Shown piece by piece: positions 21,592-32,790 of a DNA stretch of 64,000 bases. The notes under the pieces were generated by a model, which was not told where the DNA came from, did not search any database, and saw nothing but the letters and a program-made list of their open reading frames with translations. This stretch comes from Euprymna scolopes (Eukaryota; Mollusca; Cephalopoda; Sepiida; Sepiolidae): the NCBI GenBank assembly GCA_024364805.1, contig CM044505.1, positions 41,411,694-41,475,693 of the forward strand. Reading direction: 5' to 3'. The position numbers and the translations under genes are program-made. Each line of letters begins with the position of its first letter. The first letter of the stretch is position 1.

Positions 21592-22062
21592 TTCATAATT
21601 TATATTATTTGGATCATGGAGCATTATTTTCACGACATTTTGGCAGATGTAACCTCTAACCTTCTTTAGCTGTAGTTTGTCAAACTCAGCAATATTTTTG
21701 TCAAACTTGGGAATGCGCATGGAATTTTGAACAGAATCTTTTAGTTAATCCACGGGGTAGTATTCTCTAGTTCCATCAGCCATGACTGGGTAGAAATCTT
21801 AAGTAACTCGCAATTGTAATCTTAGTATTTTCCACACTGAGGATTGAACCTTCAACCTCCTAAAGAGTTTCACTTAGAATTGAATTTCAGTTAGTATATT
21901 AGCTGTTACACCAAGGACCCGTGATGTAACAGTTATAGTACTATTACTAAAATTCCTGAGTTCAACAGGATAAACCTGAAGAAGGTTGAAGGTTACATCG
22001 ACTGAAACGTGAAAAATAACACTCATGATGAGGACAATCGTCTGAATAATCTAAATAAATCA
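21592..22062 (-). mobile_element. Composite foldback element with SINE-like core
   Basis: The left arm (21592-21690) has TATTATTTGGATC, TTTTCACGACATTTTGG and TGTAACCTCTAACCTTC. The right arm (21965-22062) has GAAGAAGGTTGAAGG, TTACATCGACTGAAACGTG and CGTCTGAATAATCTAAATA, its inverse. The core contains, on the minus strand, TTGGTGTAACAGCTAA followed by AAGGTTCAATCCTC, a plausible tRNA A/B-box pair. Organisation and core match 6415-7035. Confidence 0.55.
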
Positions 22063-22225
22063 AAATACAAATGTATGATTGGAGGATATAGAATGACTCG
22101 AAAACGGGAAGAACAATACTCAAGACCCTTATATAGCATCGATATACATGCAGGGGCTGCTTGTTTTTTGCATTTGAGTGGACAAGAGAATGGGGTATGC
22201 TATTCAAACGAGTAAAAACAGTTGC

Positions 22226-22547
22226 AATAAAATAAAATACGTATTATATACGTTTGAAGCCAAAACAATGCATTATTACAAAATAAACAGACATTTATCA
22301 TGTTTGAAATTTATATTGAAATTCATAAATATATTTTGAAGCAAAGCTTCATGTTCAGTATGCCTTTCTTTCTTTTTCCTTTTACCATGTTGTTGTTTTT
22401 ACAGTAGTTTTTTTTTAATCTTAGAACGGTGCATTGGTCACGTGGGATTTACGTTAAGATTTTTGTTCCTTAGAAGAGCTGGTTGAGTTTGAATAAAATA
22501 AAATACGTATTATATACGTTTGAAGCCAAAACAACGCATTATTACAA
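22226..22547 (+). repeat. 56-bp direct repeat flanking 210 bp
   Basis: AATAAAATAAAATACGTATT through GAAGCCAAAACAA and CATTATTACAA occurs at 22226-22282 and again at 22492-22547 with one mismatch. The interval has no recognised element. The repeat is too long for a transposon target duplication. Confidence 0.8.
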
Positions 22548-22559
22548 GTCTCTATAAGT

Positions 22560-23320
22560 GACCTTTTGTTTCAAGAGACATTTGTGCCATTCTCAAAATG
22601 TTACAACTATCTGGGTGCAATAATATCTAGCAATCTCAGGTTTGACGAACACTTGTTTTATGTATCCAACAGGATTAACAGGGAGCTTTACGTGTTGAAT
22701 ATCCTGAGCTACCAAATTCCTCATGAATGGTATTTGCTGATTAAACTTTACAAGGCAATGATTTATCCCTACTTGGAATACAAGTCCCTGGTGTTTGCCA
22801 AAGTTGGCAGGGTGTTCTCTGATTCTCTTGAGCATCTACAGCACCATGCCATCATTCTCTACCATAACCCTATTCCCTCTAAATTATGTGATATGCTTGG
22901 ATCAGATCTGCTGTCTACTCGCCAGAATGTTACAGTTACATCTGTTGCCTACAGATTATTTCATGGTTCTTTCCCCACCAATTGTGGTAGGGCAAGAACC
23001 ATGAAATAATTTGTAGGCATAATAAATACCGCCCTTTGCTGTGGCTGAACAGAGCAAACCTATAATAATATACATTCACATTAGACATTCTGCATAATCA
23101 CACCAGTGTTCGCTTATAAATGTACTGGCGATCTCCTTTTGAATAGTGTTCTGCAATCCTGAACATACTGCCTCAGAACTATGTAAAATGAACTGTCACA
23201 TTTTCAGAGTTCTGTATTGTCTAACTATCACGATGTTCCTAAGTTTTATGCATTCCCTAATTAGATTACTAACCTTTGTATATTGCTAACGGTTTTTATG
23301 ACCTGACATGTAAAGTAGTA
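22560..23320 (+). mobile_element. LINE 3' fragment, third family
   Basis: The open part (22566-23009) encodes CYNYLGAIISSNLRFDEH, YQIPHEWYLLIKLYKAMI and YPYLEYKSLVF, the post-catalytic region of a CR1-like reverse transcriptase. After a stop the C-terminal block is still recognisable but broken up to about 23300. It is truncated at the 5' side next to the 56-bp repeat. Confidence 0.7.
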
Positions 23321-23494
23321 CAAGCTGTCCCATGATCTGGCTGTTGGCACCTAAACTGACACCCTTAACAGGATTGTCCAATTTGTTGGATATGTGGAAA
23401 CCCAGCAACACTAAAAACAGAGCTACATAGAAGTCAACGGCTATGCATACTGATGGTAATTAGAAAGTATCCCTTAGTTTTAATTTTAGCAGTC

Positions 23495-23640
23495 TCTTAT
23501 GCTATCCTTTAGTCCTTACATTCCATGAGCAGTATTTCTGAAAAGGGGCAAAGAATTACTGCTTTCTAGGTCGCTGAACTATCTCATTAATTATCTGTGA
23601 GTGAATTTTAGATAATTGGTGACTCATTAGTAAATTAAAA
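23495..23640 (+). repeat. Dispersed repeat (SINE-sized), partial copy 3
   Basis: CCTTTAGTCCTTACATTCCA and AAAGGGGCAAAGAATTACTG match the middle of 5643-5870. The rest is lost. Confidence 0.45.
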
Positions 23641-23871
23641 AATAATACTTATGCAGAACAGTGACCACATTGTTGGCGGCATATTCTGGACAGTTTTTGT
23701 AAGGTGCTGAATAAAAACTTCCTGTTTTTCTTTTCTTTTTCTTTTACCAAAAATGATGCTCAATGTCAGCAAACAGTTAAAAATTAAGGAAAAAAAATGT
23801 GATTATAAAAAAAAAGTCATCATTTGGTAATTTCAAAGTAAAAAAAAACTACTTGTGCAGTTTAGGGACCG

Positions 23872-24412
23872 TGTAACGTTTTATGTATGTTTTAGCGTGT
23901 AGACACTCAAGACCTAACACGTTGTAGGCTCCGTTGCAAAGGAGACTAAGACAAGGAATCGGAAAGAAATTCAATTCACTGTTTCAGGTTTCAAGAAAAC
24001 CATTTATTCCTCATTCTCTGGTCACACGTCACTTCATCCAAATCTCTAACATGATCATGATCCTCTCAAACATGATCGTTCTTCTTTTTATATCTTTACC
24101 ATTTCTTCCTCACCATAATGTCACTTTGCACCTGGCTCAGCATTTGCATATAGCTGCAATACGCGCACTCGCTCTCTATTATACACCTTCATATGCCGAA
24201 AAAAATTCTTTACAAGATTTTAAAACCTACTCTGAGGCAAATAAAATAAGAAAGAAAAAACTCGAAAGTCCTCACAAAAACATGAAAGCATAAACCCAAA
24301 CAAAATGTCCGAGTGCATAGTTCATTCAACCCTTTTACTTAACCATTCTTTCTTTACCCCATCAGAAATTTCTTCCTTTATTTATTTTTTTTTCATTTGT
24401 AAACAAAAAACA
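23872..24412 (-). mobile_element. LTR-like fossil repeat, copy 2
   Basis: This is homologous to 12831-13222: TGTAACG start, ACACGTTGTAGGCTCC, AGGAGACTAAGACAAGG, ACATGATCATGATCCTC, CATAATGTCACTTTGCACC and TTTGTAAACAAAAAAC. The part with the TATA and octamer motifs of copy 1 is not recognisable here. It is old and incomplete, and no internal coding region is attached. Confidence 0.4.
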
Positions 24413-26614
24413 GAATTCCAACATATCTCTCTAAAAATTTAAAGACAACATTTTAATATGCTGAAAAGGGTAAAATTTAGTTAAATGTTTCAATAGTGAG
24501 AATATAGTTTATTTTCAGAAATTGTCTGAATCAGTGCTGCAATACATAAGCTTTGTTATCCAAAATTAAAGTTTTAAATGTTAACATTATGTCACAAATC
24601 CAAGCAAATCCAAGCATCATTGAATAGTCTCTGCTGTCTATTGGTACTGTGTCTTTAAATTCACCAAACTGAAATGGAATATTTTTATTTTAGCAATAAA
24701 GTCAGTTTATTGCTTATAGACAATCTTCATGACAGATATTATACCGTTCATTGTATACCCAGATTCATTTATTACTTCTTTTTCTGTCATTTATTCTTCT
24801 CATGCATTCTTTTCTTATTCTCTTCAACAACTCTTGATTCTTCTACCTATCATATCAGTCACATCATTAATATTTCTCTCCTTGTGCTTGATATAATTTC
24901 CACGCCAACTGCCCAAATAGTTTTCTTTCAGTTGAAACTACCTCTCCAAAATCTTTGATTAAATTAGTTAGCATAACCTCTTGCCTAGTCCTACAATTTA
25001 TTTGTCTCTTAATTAAGATTATTTGAGACAACATTAGTTAATCTACCCTTTTGCCCATTTTAGTCTCTTAACTGTGCAGTCACTTTTGACAAGCTTACTT
25101 GTCCAGTTAGTCTCTTAATTGCTCAGCCCTCTTTTGGCGAGTTTATACAAGACCATTATGATTGACACCTGACAACTTAATCGGATGCTAACTTATTATG
25201 CAACAATTATTGTAATTTCCTCCTTTTGTCACAATATGGTTTGACCTTATGTTTTATCTTCGGCAACCCTTCTATCCAACACGAACACTTATTTTATTCA
25301 CACTACTTCTCTAATTTCTGCTATTTTCTAAGCTACTTTGTTTGTAAACTGACCCACTAAGAAGTTTAGTCACAAATTTCTGATGGCTAAGTTATGTGCT
25401 ATACACGAGAAATTTGTTTCATTGTCCGAATTCTGTCGGCAACTTTCTGACTGTCTACAGACTAATATTTCATAATCTTCATCCTTCATTTCTGTATATG
25501 GAGATTGTAAGAACCTTAAATGCATAGTAGACACTTATCTTTCGATCTCAGTGGCAATGCAACTGCTGCATCTTTTTGTCCTCATAAAGAGTTCTAGTTG
25601 TAAGATCAACAGATAGTATTCCATAAACGTCTAGTGTCTTACTTAACTGCAAAACAATTTTGCTTGCCATTTTAAATTTTTAAATTAATGAAGACTATAA
25701 ATTTACCTATTTCTGTGTTTGGTATTAGATTTATAAGAATTCAAGTTACAAAATACCGAAAAATAAAAGAACTTGACAAGGTTTAAAAAGTTACAAATAA
25801 AAAAATTATAAGCCACTTAGTATAACCCATGCTAAGAATTGAAAGTGTCTTTTTTTAATTTTAAAACTTAAGTAATCCTTAAAAGAAGAACTAAAAATAT
25901 AAATAAATAAAAAGCAAATCATTTTAACAAGCGAATCATTGTGTCCCTATTTCTTAAAACAGAAATTGTCTTCTTTAGGTTGTGTATGCTTTCACCGTAC
26001 GACATTTTTTATTTCAAATTACTTTCTCCTCTACAATTATTCTATTTATATTCAAATTATTGTAATTTTAATATAAATATAAAATATATCTCTTCCACCT
26101 TCTTCTGTAAGACATACCATTAGGATAATCTGCTGGATCGAAGAATTGGTCTTTATAGTGCTACAGTTCATCATTTTATAGAGGTTTTGTCCATCTATCA
26201 TCCATGAGTTACAATTTTTTTTTAAATGTAATTAATACATTTTTCTCATTTCAAAATATCAGATATCTTTTAGAAATAGAGAATATTGTATCATTAGGAA
26301 ATAATAAATTCCCAGTGAATGCAATGTCCGAAAATCGAAACTAAAATTTTGAAACCTTCAGTTTGAAATTCAATGAACTGATTTATTTGGGTGCTAACAG
26401 AGCTCGAGATGATTATATAAGGGAGATTAACCGTATCAACTAAAGAAAAAATTTGTTTTTTTAGTAAGAGACAATTTAAGACTCTAAAATAATCGATCGA
26501 ATAATAAAACAATTTTAAGTAAAAAAATATTTTGTCTCCAGAAGAGCATAGTCCCAGAAATTGTTGATACAGTTTATGAAAAGGAAATACACTAAATAAA
26601 AATCGTTATTTTTG
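24413..26614. other. AT-rich intergenic stretch
   Basis: About 2.2 kb without a recognised gene or clear mobile element. A small internal duplication occurs at about 25061-25145, where TAGTCTCTTAA-TG--CAG and CTTTTG-C-AG-TTA recur with a 47-base period. Confidence 0.4.
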
Positions 26615-26670
26615 TTATTATTATTATTATTATTATTATTTAAATTTTATTATTATTGTTATTATTATTG

Positions 26671-26720
<50 letters not shown>

Positions 26721-26931
26721 TAAATTATTATTATTATTAAAATTATTATTATTGTTGTTGTTATTATTATTTTATTATTATTATTATTATTGTTGCTATT
26801 ATTATTATTTACATTTTTATTATTATTATTATTATTATTACAATTTTTATTTTAGTTATCATTATTATTATTGTTGTTGTTATTATTATTGTTATTATTA
26901 TTGATATTATTATTATTATTATTATTATTAT

Positions 26932-26990
<59 letters not shown>

Positions 26991-27018
26991 TCATTATTTA
27001 AATTATTATTATTATTGG
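26615..27018 (+). repeat. ATT/TAG compound trinucleotide microsatellite
   Basis: About 400 bases of TTA-type repeats with TTG and TTT variants, followed by about 20 TAG units and a last ATT block. On the minus strand it is an AAT-rich tract that directly follows the 3' end of the LINE at 27019-27760, so it probably grew from the LINE tail. Confidence 0.93.
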
Positions 27019-27760
27019 TTCACATGGAGCTTTCACACAAGTCAACAAACGATCTGATTGGAAACCTGTGGTGTTCTCTGGAGGCTGAGTGACAACAAGT
27101 CTCCCCAGACGTCCAGTTCTCTCCACCTCCTTCGATAGCATTTGCAAATGAATTTGTATCATCGCAACAGCCTCTTACCATTGATTTCTCGCCGGCAGTG
27201 GCCATTGGTTTATACTGGAATTTGAGTGGCACTAAGCCTCCCTAAAGTCCCAGTTCTCTTTGCGCTTGTCCTACTGAGGTCTGGCTGGCGCTCTCTCCTC
27301 GGTCTTTCAGTCCTTCTTGACTCTTCTCAGCTCTTTGGTGTCACTTTTTTACTGGGAGGAGCGGTGGTGGAACTATGGGGGGATGCATGATGAGGGTGTA
27401 GAACTTGTAGATATGCAGCTTCGGTGTTCTTCATTCCCTGTAACGCTTATTCGTTATATTGTCTTCTATTATTCTCCGCATTCAAGGGTTTTCCTTAATA
27501 TTTCAGTCGTTTTCATTATCGTTAGTCATTGTACTTTTGGAGTTATTCCTCTGATTCCAATTTTCAACATTCTTTTTTCGAAGTTTTTCGGAATTGTTCC
27601 TAGTGCTCCTACTATTATCGGTACTATTTTGATTTTCTTCATGATCCAAATCCCTTTTAACTCTCTGGCTAGCTCTGTGTATTTGCTTTGTCTCTCCTTT
27701 TCTTTCATACTCACCCTGTGGTCAGCTGGGACAGCAAAGTCTACGATTTAACAGGATTAT
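27019..27760 (-). mobile_element. LINE 3' end with AAT-rich tail
   Basis: On the minus strand, reading from about 27740, the frame gives VSMKEKERQSKYTELAREL, KGIWIMKKIKIVPIIVGALG and TIPKNFEKRM. This matches the C-terminal block EK--KY-DL--E-K-LW-----V-PIVIGALGT--K of a widespread non-LTR element family. ILRKTLE follows. The 3' UTR ends near 27019 and continues into the ATT/TAA microsatellite. The 5' truncation point (about 27760) also abuts ATT repeats (27761-27825). It is dead, with stops after the C-terminal block. Confidence 0.65.
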
Positions 27761-27826
27761 TATTATTATTATTATAATTATCATTATTATTATTGCTATT
27801 ATTATTTAAATTATTATTATTAATAT
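27761..27826 (+). repeat. ATT microsatellite on the LINE 5' side
   Basis: ATT-type units with interruptions. Together with 26615-27018 it brackets the LINE fragment. Confidence 0.9.
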
Positions 27827-27894
27827 TTAATTAATTGGAATGTTGTGTTGAAATGAGTATTATTTATTCATTTATTTATCACGGACCATTATCT

Positions 27895-28145
27895 TCATCT
27901 TTTTAGTTGTTGTTTCACAACGTTTCGGCCAACTATTCCTCTGGCCTTCATCAGGTTGGTAACTGCAATGAGATAGGAACTCCGAATCTCCTAACTGCAT
28001 TTACTAACTTCCATAGTTGTTTTTCGTCTCAACATGTTTTGGCCAACAAAGGCTCTGGTCGGCTTTGGGCAGGATTGAAACTGCTATCTTCAGACAATGC
28101 TCAATGTAGAGAATCAACGTCTCTATCCACTGCACCATGGGTCCG
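27895..28145 (-). mobile_element. SINE-like repeat with tRNA-type head
   Basis: The left side has CACAACGTTTCGGCCAACTA and CTGGCCTTCATCAGG, a variant of the arm seen in the foldback family. The right side on the minus strand reads ATGGTGCAGTGGATAGAGAC, then AGTTTCAATCCTGCCC, as A and B boxes. The head and body therefore suggest a tRNA-derived SINE that shares its tail with the foldback arms. Confidence 0.5.
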
Positions 28146-28164
28146 AAGTTTTGGCTTTGGTTTT

Positions 28165-28518
28165 GGTTTCGATTATAGTTGAAGGCACTCCAGTAATCTA
28201 TTTTTTTTTAATAAATGATTTTATCAAGAATTTTTCATCAGTTTTGGTTCCGGTTTCGATTATGGATGAAGGAACTCAAGTTATATATCTATACATATAT
28301 TTTTTTCATAAGGTTTTGTTTTGGTTCCGATTCAAGCTGATACACCCAAGTCATATGGATGTATTTTTTTTTATTATTTTGAAATTGCAACTTTATAATA
28401 TACAAAAAGCGATAGAAAATTGACTCTATAATAATATATACGAAATCTGCAAGAATTAAAATAACCTATTTAAGTGCACTTTATGACCAGGTTATGCCGG
28501 GCATCCCCGCAAGCGTAG
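28165..28518 (+). mobile_element. Helitron-like 3' half with triplicated segment
   Basis: Three partial repeats of GGTTTCGATTATAG-TGAAGG occur at about 28165, 28248 and 28320. Sequence matching the 3' part of 1576-2118 follows (AAATTGACTCTATAA, GAAATCTGCAAGAATTAAAA), then the hairpin-like GTTATGCCGGGCATCCCCGC and CGTAG. The 5' half is missing. Confidence 0.5.
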
Positions 28519-28872
28519 TTAAATACTTTTGCACTTTTAACAAAAGAGCTACAATAATATCAGAGCGTCTCCATTTATGCTGAACATCTACAGAATGCTA
28601 ACATCAATATATTACATATGAATGAGTTTCCAGTGGAATTTCCATAGGTCTCACTGGTGGATTAATATTTTCACATTGATTACGTTTATTATTCTGACAG
28701 TATTTCGACCACTGCATCTTTGCTATTTCTTCAGCAGGGTCTGATATCTATTAATATCAAAACTTAGAATTGGTGCCATTAATTTTTTTTACTGGATTAG
28801 ATTGTTGTCATCTACCTGTCTGTGTTTTGGGGATTATCTCACATTACTTAATCCCTTTTAATTCTGTTAAGA
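28519..28872. other. Intergenic, partial foldback arm
   Basis: A stretch near 28660-28745 (TTTCACATTGATTACG, CAGTATTTCGACCACTGC, TTCTTCAGCAGGGTC) weakly resembles the arms of the foldback family. No gene was seen. Confidence 0.35.
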
Positions 28873-28874
28873 TA

Positions 28875-30140
28875 TGAGGAGCGTGCAATAAGTAATGCCC
28901 CTGACCCACTTCCAGTTGTCTGATCTAGCTGAAATTTTGCATGTGCAATGATTTATATCTCTATCGGTTATGTGGCAAATTACAGCTCTGAATTAATTGT
29001 GGTTTCTGTTTTACAGGTGTTTGAACTGAGTCAGGTGTGAAATGGAGCCTGTTTAATGTCGAGCAGTGATCCGGTTTTTGTATTTGAAAGGACGCACACC
29101 ACAGGAGACTTTTGATGAAATGAAAGAAACTTATGGTGATAATGCCCCATCATATGACCTTCTAAAACGCTGGCATCGTGAATTCAAACATGGAAACAGC
29201 TCCCAGACCTGGTTGCCCCCCCCCTTCTGCCATTGATAAGGCATCTGTCCGTCAAGTTGAGGCTGCCATTTTGGAAGATCGGCACATTACTATTCGGCAA
29301 ATAGCCCAAGATGTCAAGATTAGTACAGAGTCTGTGGAAATTATCATTCATGACCATTTGCATATGCATAAGGTGTCTGCCAGATGGATTCCCAGGTTGC
29401 TCACACCATTCCAGATGCGAGAATGCGTCGAGTGCTCAAGGATGAATTTGGGGATGTACCAAGAAGATGAATCAAAGTTTTTCAAAAGACTGATTACACA
29501 GGATGAAACCTGGGTCCATCACTATGATCCAGAGATCAAAGCCCAGTCAATGCAGTGGAAGCACTTACACTCACCACCTCCAAAGAAGGCAAGGGTGCAG
29601 CCCTCCACTGGCAAAGTCATGCTCACAGTTTTCTGGGACCAGGACAGAGTAGTGATGACAGATTTCCTGGCAAAGGGTACCACAATTACAGGAGCCTATT
29701 ATGCTTCACTTTTGAGGAAATTAAGGGAAGCTATCAAAATCAAGAGGCGGGGCAAGATCAGCAAAAGTACCCTCCTCCTGCAGGACAACGCTCTGGTCCA
29801 CAACTCGCATGTCACCAGATCAGAAGTACGGGCATGTGGTTATGAAATCTTCCTCCATCCTCCCTACTCACCTGACCTTGCACCCTCTGACTTTCACCTC
29901 TTCCCAGCCATGAAGTTGTTTTTGAAAGGAAAGCGTTTTCTCAGATGATGCAGCCTTGATTTCTGAAGTCATGTCGTGGGGTGTTCTACAAAAACGCTCT
30001 CCAGAGCTGCATCAAACGATGGGAGAAATGCATAACTCTGAGTGATTCCTATGTAGAGAAAGACTAATAACTGTGCCAAGTTTCGTTGCTCTACTGCTAT
30101 GGGAAGTGGGTCAGGGGCATTACTTATTGCACGCCCCTCG
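28875..30140 (+). mobile_element. Near-complete mariner element
   Basis: TA dinucleotides at 28873-28874 and 30141-30142 flank a 1266-bp element. The left end TGAGGAGCGTGCAATAAGTA and the reverse complement of the right end CGAGGGGCGTGCAATAAGTA continue together for about 40 bases (through ATGCCCCTGACCCACTTCC) with only two or three differences. Size and TA duplication are typical of mariner. The transposase inside is broken (see next entry), so the copy is non-autonomous, but its ends are well kept. Confidence 0.9.
29042..30067 (+). pseudogene. Mariner transposase (DD34D), inactivated
   Basis: The natural start ATGGAGCCTGTT (29042) is followed by TAA as codon 5. Downstream the N-terminal helix-turn-helix region is readable (VIRFLYLKGRTPQETFDEM). 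A frame change occurs near 29190-29200, and the main open frame runs to 29948. It contains IRQIAQDVKISTESV (second helix-turn-helix), WIPRLLTPFQ (linker), TQDETWVHHYDPE (first aspartate), LLLQDNALVHNS (second) and PPYSPDLAPSDFHLFP (third). The last two aspartates are separated by 34 residues, which defines mariner. Another frame change at KGKRF precedes the C-terminal FYKNALQSCIKRWEKCIT-like block and the stop at 30065-30067. Only three defects were seen, so the copy is fairly young. Confidence 0.88.
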
Positions 30141-30142
30141 TA

Positions 30143-30740
30143 ATTCTTCCTTGCGATTCCATTTTCTGTTTTTTCAACAGAATCAAACTATATGGATTTT
30201 ATTACACGCTTGATCCAATATTAATATAGAAAATTATAGTTCATCAGTTAACTCTACACTAATATGAGATAGAGATGTTACCTGTCGGTATATCTGCTGT
30301 CAAGCTATTAGACATAAGTTGGCATAAATGTTCACTAATATATGCAGATTACCCTAATGCTATATAACACATCACTTATTAAATTCCGGTCTTGACATAT
30401 AGATGGCCTCCACTTACACAAATACATATGATTTTATAAAGTACTAACCTTCAAATGGTACATGTAAAAAGATTTAAGCCCAATTCATATTAGTTTATAA
30501 ATTACAGTTATTTAAGTAAAGTTACTGTTTCAAATTTTAAATTAATCAAAAAAATCTGAATTTCATGAGTTAATAAAGCATTTATTTCTGATGAGGAAAC
30601 ATACTGTTCAAGCAAAGCAATGGCTTCATAAGGTTTGTTTGGACTCTGTTCTATTGGAAATAATGTGGTGGTCGTACAGACACAAATGATGCTGGATGCT
30701 CAGGTTACCCAAATTCAACAATTTTCTCCAAAACAAGAAA
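30143..30740. other. Intergenic, no gene recognised
   Basis: AT-rich sequence between two mariner copies. Nothing was recognised. Confidence 0.4.
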
Positions 30741-31510
30741 AAAGTCCACAAATTTGTTTTGGTTGATTGTAAGATGAGAAATTGAAGATATCAGAAGGCA
30801 GTGTATTCGCCATTTTTTGTACGAACATTTGAAAATTAGAGAGTCAGTGTTACGTTTGCTCATAGTTGAATAAAAATAACAACATGCTGAAAATTCAGAG
30901 CGTTTTTGCATCTGTTTCAGCACAATGAAAAGCAGTTTTTTGCATCAATATGTCACAATAGATGAAACATGATCGTTGACTTCATTTTAGAGTCAAATTA
31001 GTAGTTAGCAGAGTTGACGGCAGCAGTTGAAAGCCATCCAAGGATGCAAACATAATCAAGCAAGGTTTTAGTCTCCATGTTTTGTGGCGCACAAGGTATT
31101 TTGTTTATCCATTCTCTTGGTAAAAGAAGAACTATCAAAAATGAATATTATATAACATTATTAGTGCATTCAAAGGAAGAAATTGTTAAACAAATGACCT
31201 CAACTGAAGAGGAGAATATGCACTTTACCAAGACAGTTCACTGTGTCGCATGTCGATTGCAACAATGGCAAAACTACAAGAATTGTACTTCGAATTGCTT
31301 TCACACCTACCCTAGCCACTATATCTAACCTCTGGTGACAAATTAGTTGTTTGCAGACCTCAAAAGAATGCTCCAGGGAAAGAGATTGGTCTCCAATTAA
31401 GAAGTGATATTGAAAACTGAGGTGTATTTTGTGACCAAAAACAAATTGTTCTCTGAAAAAGGCATTGAATTGTTTGAAAAGCGTTGGAAACAATGCATCC
31501 ACTCAGAAAA
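30740..31510 (+). pseudogene. Decayed mariner transposase, second subfamily
   Basis: Short in-frame islands follow transposase order on the + strand: ISEGSVFAI-like (near 30790), FSTMKSSFLHQYVTIDET (near 30915-30965, first aspartate), FVYPFSW/FIHSLGKRRTI with NEYYI (31095-31160), and SIATMAKLQELYFELLSHLP (about 31252-31310). The last is the region after the second aspartate. ALKRMLQGKE-like and FEKRWKQCI-like ends lie at 31360-31500. Numerous stops and shifts make it long dead. No inverted ends were identified. Confidence 0.65.
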
Positions 31511-31861
31511 TACTATTTTTCATTTGCTCTAAGCAAGGTATAATTGGTTACTATGATTAGGAACCCAGTTATATAGAGTCATTCTAACTGGGGAGTTGTT
31601 TAACAAAATGTTTCTTTTGAAAACATTGTAATCAACTTATGAAATGGTGCTTTATCTTGGTGAAAAGAGCACTTTTTTCTTCTTCATTTTTGGCAGTTTT
31701 GTGGGATTTTCTCATTCACATGTGAATAATGTTATACAGTAAGAGTAGCCTGATTATGCAAATCAATTTTTTGCTACCAAAATTTAATTTTTCACATTGT
31801 CTGGTAAAATTTTGTAGTATATAGTTTAATTGTGATATTTTCTTTTTTCATTTTTTTTTTA

Positions 31862-32570
31862 CAGAGGCATCATCACTTATCAAGGCCCAGAGGCCACTCG
31901 AGGATAAGGGTTAAAGAGTGTACAGTGGTCAACTGGACAATATAGTAATCATTAGTAATGGAAATTCGGTAAATTTGTTAAGTTAATTTGAACGGCTCAT
32001 CAAGAACTTGTTCACACTGTACTTGAAAACAACAATATTGTAGTCAGCTGGAAAGCAGGCAAACGGAAGACAGTGCCACAAGTGTGCAGTTCTAAGAAAG
32101 AAGCTTTGTTCATGGAATCTACGTTTAGGTTTAGGCACAGATAAAGAGTGGAGGAATTATTGATAGTGTTTTCAGCTAGACGAGTGTTTCTCATAAAAGT
32201 TTGGAGAGGGAGGACCATAGATTAAAGCTCAGATGAGCACTTGCCATGAAAATAACGATAAAGTAGAGAAAGGCTCGCAAAGTATCTTCTGTGAGAAAGA
32301 GGTTGCAGGGAAGAGAAAAGGACATCTCCTACGAGGCTACGAAGTCCATTTTGAACTTTATCAAGGCAAGATAAGTCCTTTCTAGCAGCTCCTGCCTAGA
32401 TGTGGCAACAGTACTCCATCCTTGGACGGACCTGGCTCTTATATAGATAGAGAATTGCATACAGAGATATACTTAAAAATAGTCAGTTTGATAGTCTTGT
32501 TTAAGGAATTTTTCTAAAAAGTGGAGATTTTATCCAACCGACTTGATTAAGGGTATTTATTTGCTCCCCC
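31862..32570 (-). mobile_element. LINE 3' fragment, family 2
   Basis: The left end is the reverse complement of the UTR seen at 11945-12030 (GGCCACTCGAGGATAAGGGT, AACTGGACAATATAGTAATC). It continues into coding sequence on the minus strand (TTCTTAGAACTGCACACTTG, then GCTTTCCAGCTGACTAC). The right part (32270-32480) is the reverse of the ATATRRCIYLYK-type region with CHIWAG-like coding. It is decayed. Confidence 0.55.
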
Positions 32571-32790
32571 ACCGAGCAAATTAGGCACAAGGCCGATTTT
32601 TAATGTGAGGAGTGAAGGAGAAATGGGGACCAACTCCCCGGGGAGTAGGGGAGCTGGATAGTGACAATTGGTATGAAGGGTTGCCCCTACATTGACCAAG
32701 GTCTTATATGTGGGGTTGCCCCCACATATTCTCTTTGCTTGACACTTGTTGCTCAGGCCCTGAAGGGCCCGGGCCAGGTAAATACGAGTG
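32571..32790. repeat. GC-richer stretch, possibly repeat-derived
   Basis: AGGCACAAGGCCGATTTT, CCCCGGGGAGTAGGGGAGC and CCCTGAAGGGCCCGGGCC stand out in composition. The last is a near palindrome. It lies between a LINE fragment and a Tc1-like copy, and its identity is not known. Confidence 0.3.

Noticed and set aside
12831-24412. The two LTR-like repeats as ends of one 11.6-kb element
   Set aside because: They share orientation, but they are very diverged and the DNA between them is unrelated LINE, SINE, Helitron and tandem repeat sequence.
26656-27092. Poly-Leu, poly-Tyr, poly-Ile and poly-Val frames
   Set aside because: They are translations of the ATT/TAG microsatellite.
29555-29845. 96-codon frame inside the mariner
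   Set aside because: It is an out-of-frame shadow of the transposase, which has the DD34D signature in the other frame.
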